Shown here: in pieces, positions 62,302-64,000 of the stretch
Layout of the letters: each line of letters opens with the position of its first letter
Position numbering within the stretch: position 1 is the first letter of the stretch
Assembly (NCBI RefSeq): GCF_002734215.1
Contig: NZ_NSEB01000006.1
Location: 1 to 64,000 of the forward strand
Length of the DNA stretch: 64,000 nucleotides
Source: Fredinandcohnia onubensis
Lineage (GTDB): Bacteria; Bacillota; Bacilli; Bacillales; Bacillaceae_L
Reading direction: 5' to 3'
The notes under the pieces: model-generated
What the model was told of the DNA's origin: nothing
The model's database searches: none
What the model saw: the letters and a program-made list of their open reading frames with translations, nothing else
Position numbers and translations under genes: made by a program

Positions 62302-62835
62302 TTAAATTTTCAATAAAGTAACTACTGAAATTATACTAACGAGAACGCCGGCTATCAAAAAATACTTCTTCTTTAAAAACACTCCAACTAAAATCCAACT
62401 GATACAATTCAATAAGATCATACCTATTAAATAAAGTGCCTGTCCTTTAAAAAGTAGTTCACTTAAATTCGCTGTTAAAAGCAAGGTAAAAAGGGCGAGA
62501 ATAATTGAGCCAATATGAACGAAAAGTGGATTTGATCTTTGAGTAATTAGGCCTAAAATGCAGATAATTAAAAAAATAAAGTTTAATACCATTTGCAATA
62601 TAGGCGATATTTCAGTAAAATAAGTGACAAGTAATAAAACTGGTAAAAGTAAACCAATTCCGATGATCGAAACAAATGGTGTTTTCTTAGTTAAAGTTGT
62701 TTCTTTTGTTGATTCAATTCCTTCTCCCTCTGTATATAACGAGAGTAGGAAATTACAATATGCTTCTGGCAATAATTTATTTTTACGCCAATATAGGATT
62801 TCATTGATAATAATCTTTTTTCTGTCTTGATTCAT
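62302..62835 (-). CDS. putative membrane protein
   Basis: The 177-aa product has a hydrophilic N-terminal region (about 1-50; MNQDRKKIIINEILYWRKNK) and five membrane spans to the end. The N-terminal part looks like a soluble helical segment. The ATG at 62835 follows AAGGTGAG; GTG 12 bases earlier is an alternative. I do not recognise the family. Confidence 0.65.
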   Translation of the reverse strand: MNQDRKKIIINEILYWRKNKLLPEAYCNFLLSLYTEGEGIESTKETTLTKKTPFVSIIGIGLLLPVLLLVTYFTEISPILQMVLNFIFLIICILGLITQRSNPLFVHIGSIILALFTLLLTANLSELLFKGQALYLIGMILLNCISWILVGVFLKKKYFLIAGVLVSIISVVTLLKI

Positions 62836-62863
62836 GAAAGCGCTCACCTTGTTTGAATAAAAT

Positions 62864-62902
62864 CAAAGACAAAAACTCCATGTTTGAGTGGCATTGTCTT
62901 TG
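62864..62902. other. hairpin upstream of membrane protein gene
   Basis: CAAAGACAA (62864-62872) pairs with TTGTCTTTG (62894-62902), with an inner ACTC/GAGT pairing. The T-rich sequence following on the minus strand is weak. It may be a second terminator for sigA or an upstream element for the gene at 62302. Confidence 0.4.
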
Positions 62903-62930
62903 TGACCCCTGTCGAATGGGGCTAAAACTA

Positions 62931-62967
62931 AAAAAAATAGTTTACTTCAATTGTATGAAGTAAACTA
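62931..62967 (-). terminator. sigA terminator
   Basis: The perfect 11-bp stem TAGTTTACTTC/GAAGTAAACTA has a run of seven T on the minus strand. It follows a structured stretch of about 145 nt after the sigA stop. Confidence 0.85.
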
Positions 62968-62999
62968 CGGAATGTAAATGAAAATATTTATCCCGCATT

Positions 63000-63105
63000 A
63001 ACGGGCAGTAAGATCTCAATTCAGGACTTAGAGAAAAGAAGAAGGACAATTGGAGGATCAACTGCCCGTAAAAGCCCGATTGGTTCAACTAACCATCACA
63101 GATGG
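63000..63105 (-). other. structured segment in the sigA 3' untranslated region
   Basis: A perfect 9-bp pair, ACGGGCAGT (63001-63009) and ACTGCCCGT (63061-63069), encloses a purine-rich segment. CCATC/GATGG and GGTT/AACC hairpins follow toward sigA. The minus-strand sequence ACTGCCCGTTAATGCGGG is one I think occurs in several Bacillaceae intergenic regions, but I cannot check that here. It may be a dispersed repeat, a stable RNA end or a small RNA. Confidence 0.5.
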
Positions 63106-63115
63106 AAGTTTCACT

Positions 63116-64000
<885 letters not shown>

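Overview
The window is a contiguous stretch of a low-GC, endospore-forming Bacillaceae chromosome. Evidence for this is a sigA-cccA-trmK block, a spoVAF-type spore protein, a comG competence operon, a sinIR/tapA-sipW-tasA biofilm locus and a tandem-promoter rRNA leader. Gene order follows, in reverse, the yqf-yqg-yqh block of Bacillus subtilis as I remember it, with several insertions and changes. The proteins differ enough from B. subtilis to place it outside that species group. No phage, plasmid, CRISPR or intact insertion sequence is visible. Gene symbols rest on recognised protein similarity and gene order, not on a database search.

Layout. 1-190: minus-strand rRNA operon promoters (the 16S gene lies just left of the window). 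0.2-4.5 kb: glycine cleavage operon gcvT-gcvPA-gcvPB under a tandem glycine riboswitch. 4.8-7.2 kb: SNF2-type helicase and its YqhG partner. 7.3-13.4 kb: a biofilm island, with a c-di-GMP-I riboswitch in front of sinI, then sinR, then (minus) tapA-sipW-tasA, an LPXTG-anchored TasA-like protein, a DUF5658 membrane protein and a zinc ribbon, and finally a divergent second sinR-like/sinI-like pair. 13.4-17.4 kb: lipoproteins, yqzG, a DUF2512 protein, moaA, small proteins. 17.4-22 kb: aroK and comGA-GG. 22-27.3 kb: an Fe-S-type regulator and yqgY-yqgU genes with a MITE-like repeat. 27.4-37.5 kb: yqgT, LTA synthase, glcK, yqgQ, spoVAF, gluP, yqgO, a DUF92 protein, yqgN, rpmG. 38-45 kb: phoU, pstBACS with a four-repeat Pho box, pbpA. 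45-50 kb: yqgE, sodA, yqgC, a Na/Pi cotransporter, yqfZ. 50-60.4 kb: ispG, yqfX, znuCB-zur with a candidate Zur box, yqfT, nfo, cshB, yqfQ, ispH, yqfO, trmK. 60.5-64 kb: cccA, an acyl-CoA dehydrogenase, a membrane protein and the 3' part of sigA.

The most interesting region is 7.3-13.4 kb. Two 42-aa SinI-type antirepressors and two SinR-type repressors flank a matrix operon that has gained a sortase substrate with a TasA/camelysin-like domain, while TapA carries fibronectin-III-like modules in place of the acidic tail of the B. subtilis protein. Candidate SinR operators of the form GTTC-N8-GAAC lie in both the tapA/slr-like divergent region and in front of the DUF5658 gene. The c-di-GMP riboswitch, placed between a putative Spo0A-dependent promoter and sinI, would connect c-di-GMP directly to the SinI/SinR switch. 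Several dispersed Bacillaceae-type repeats occur between genes (8.4, 17.3, 24.6 and 35.6 kb), and a structured segment follows sigA (63.0 kb).
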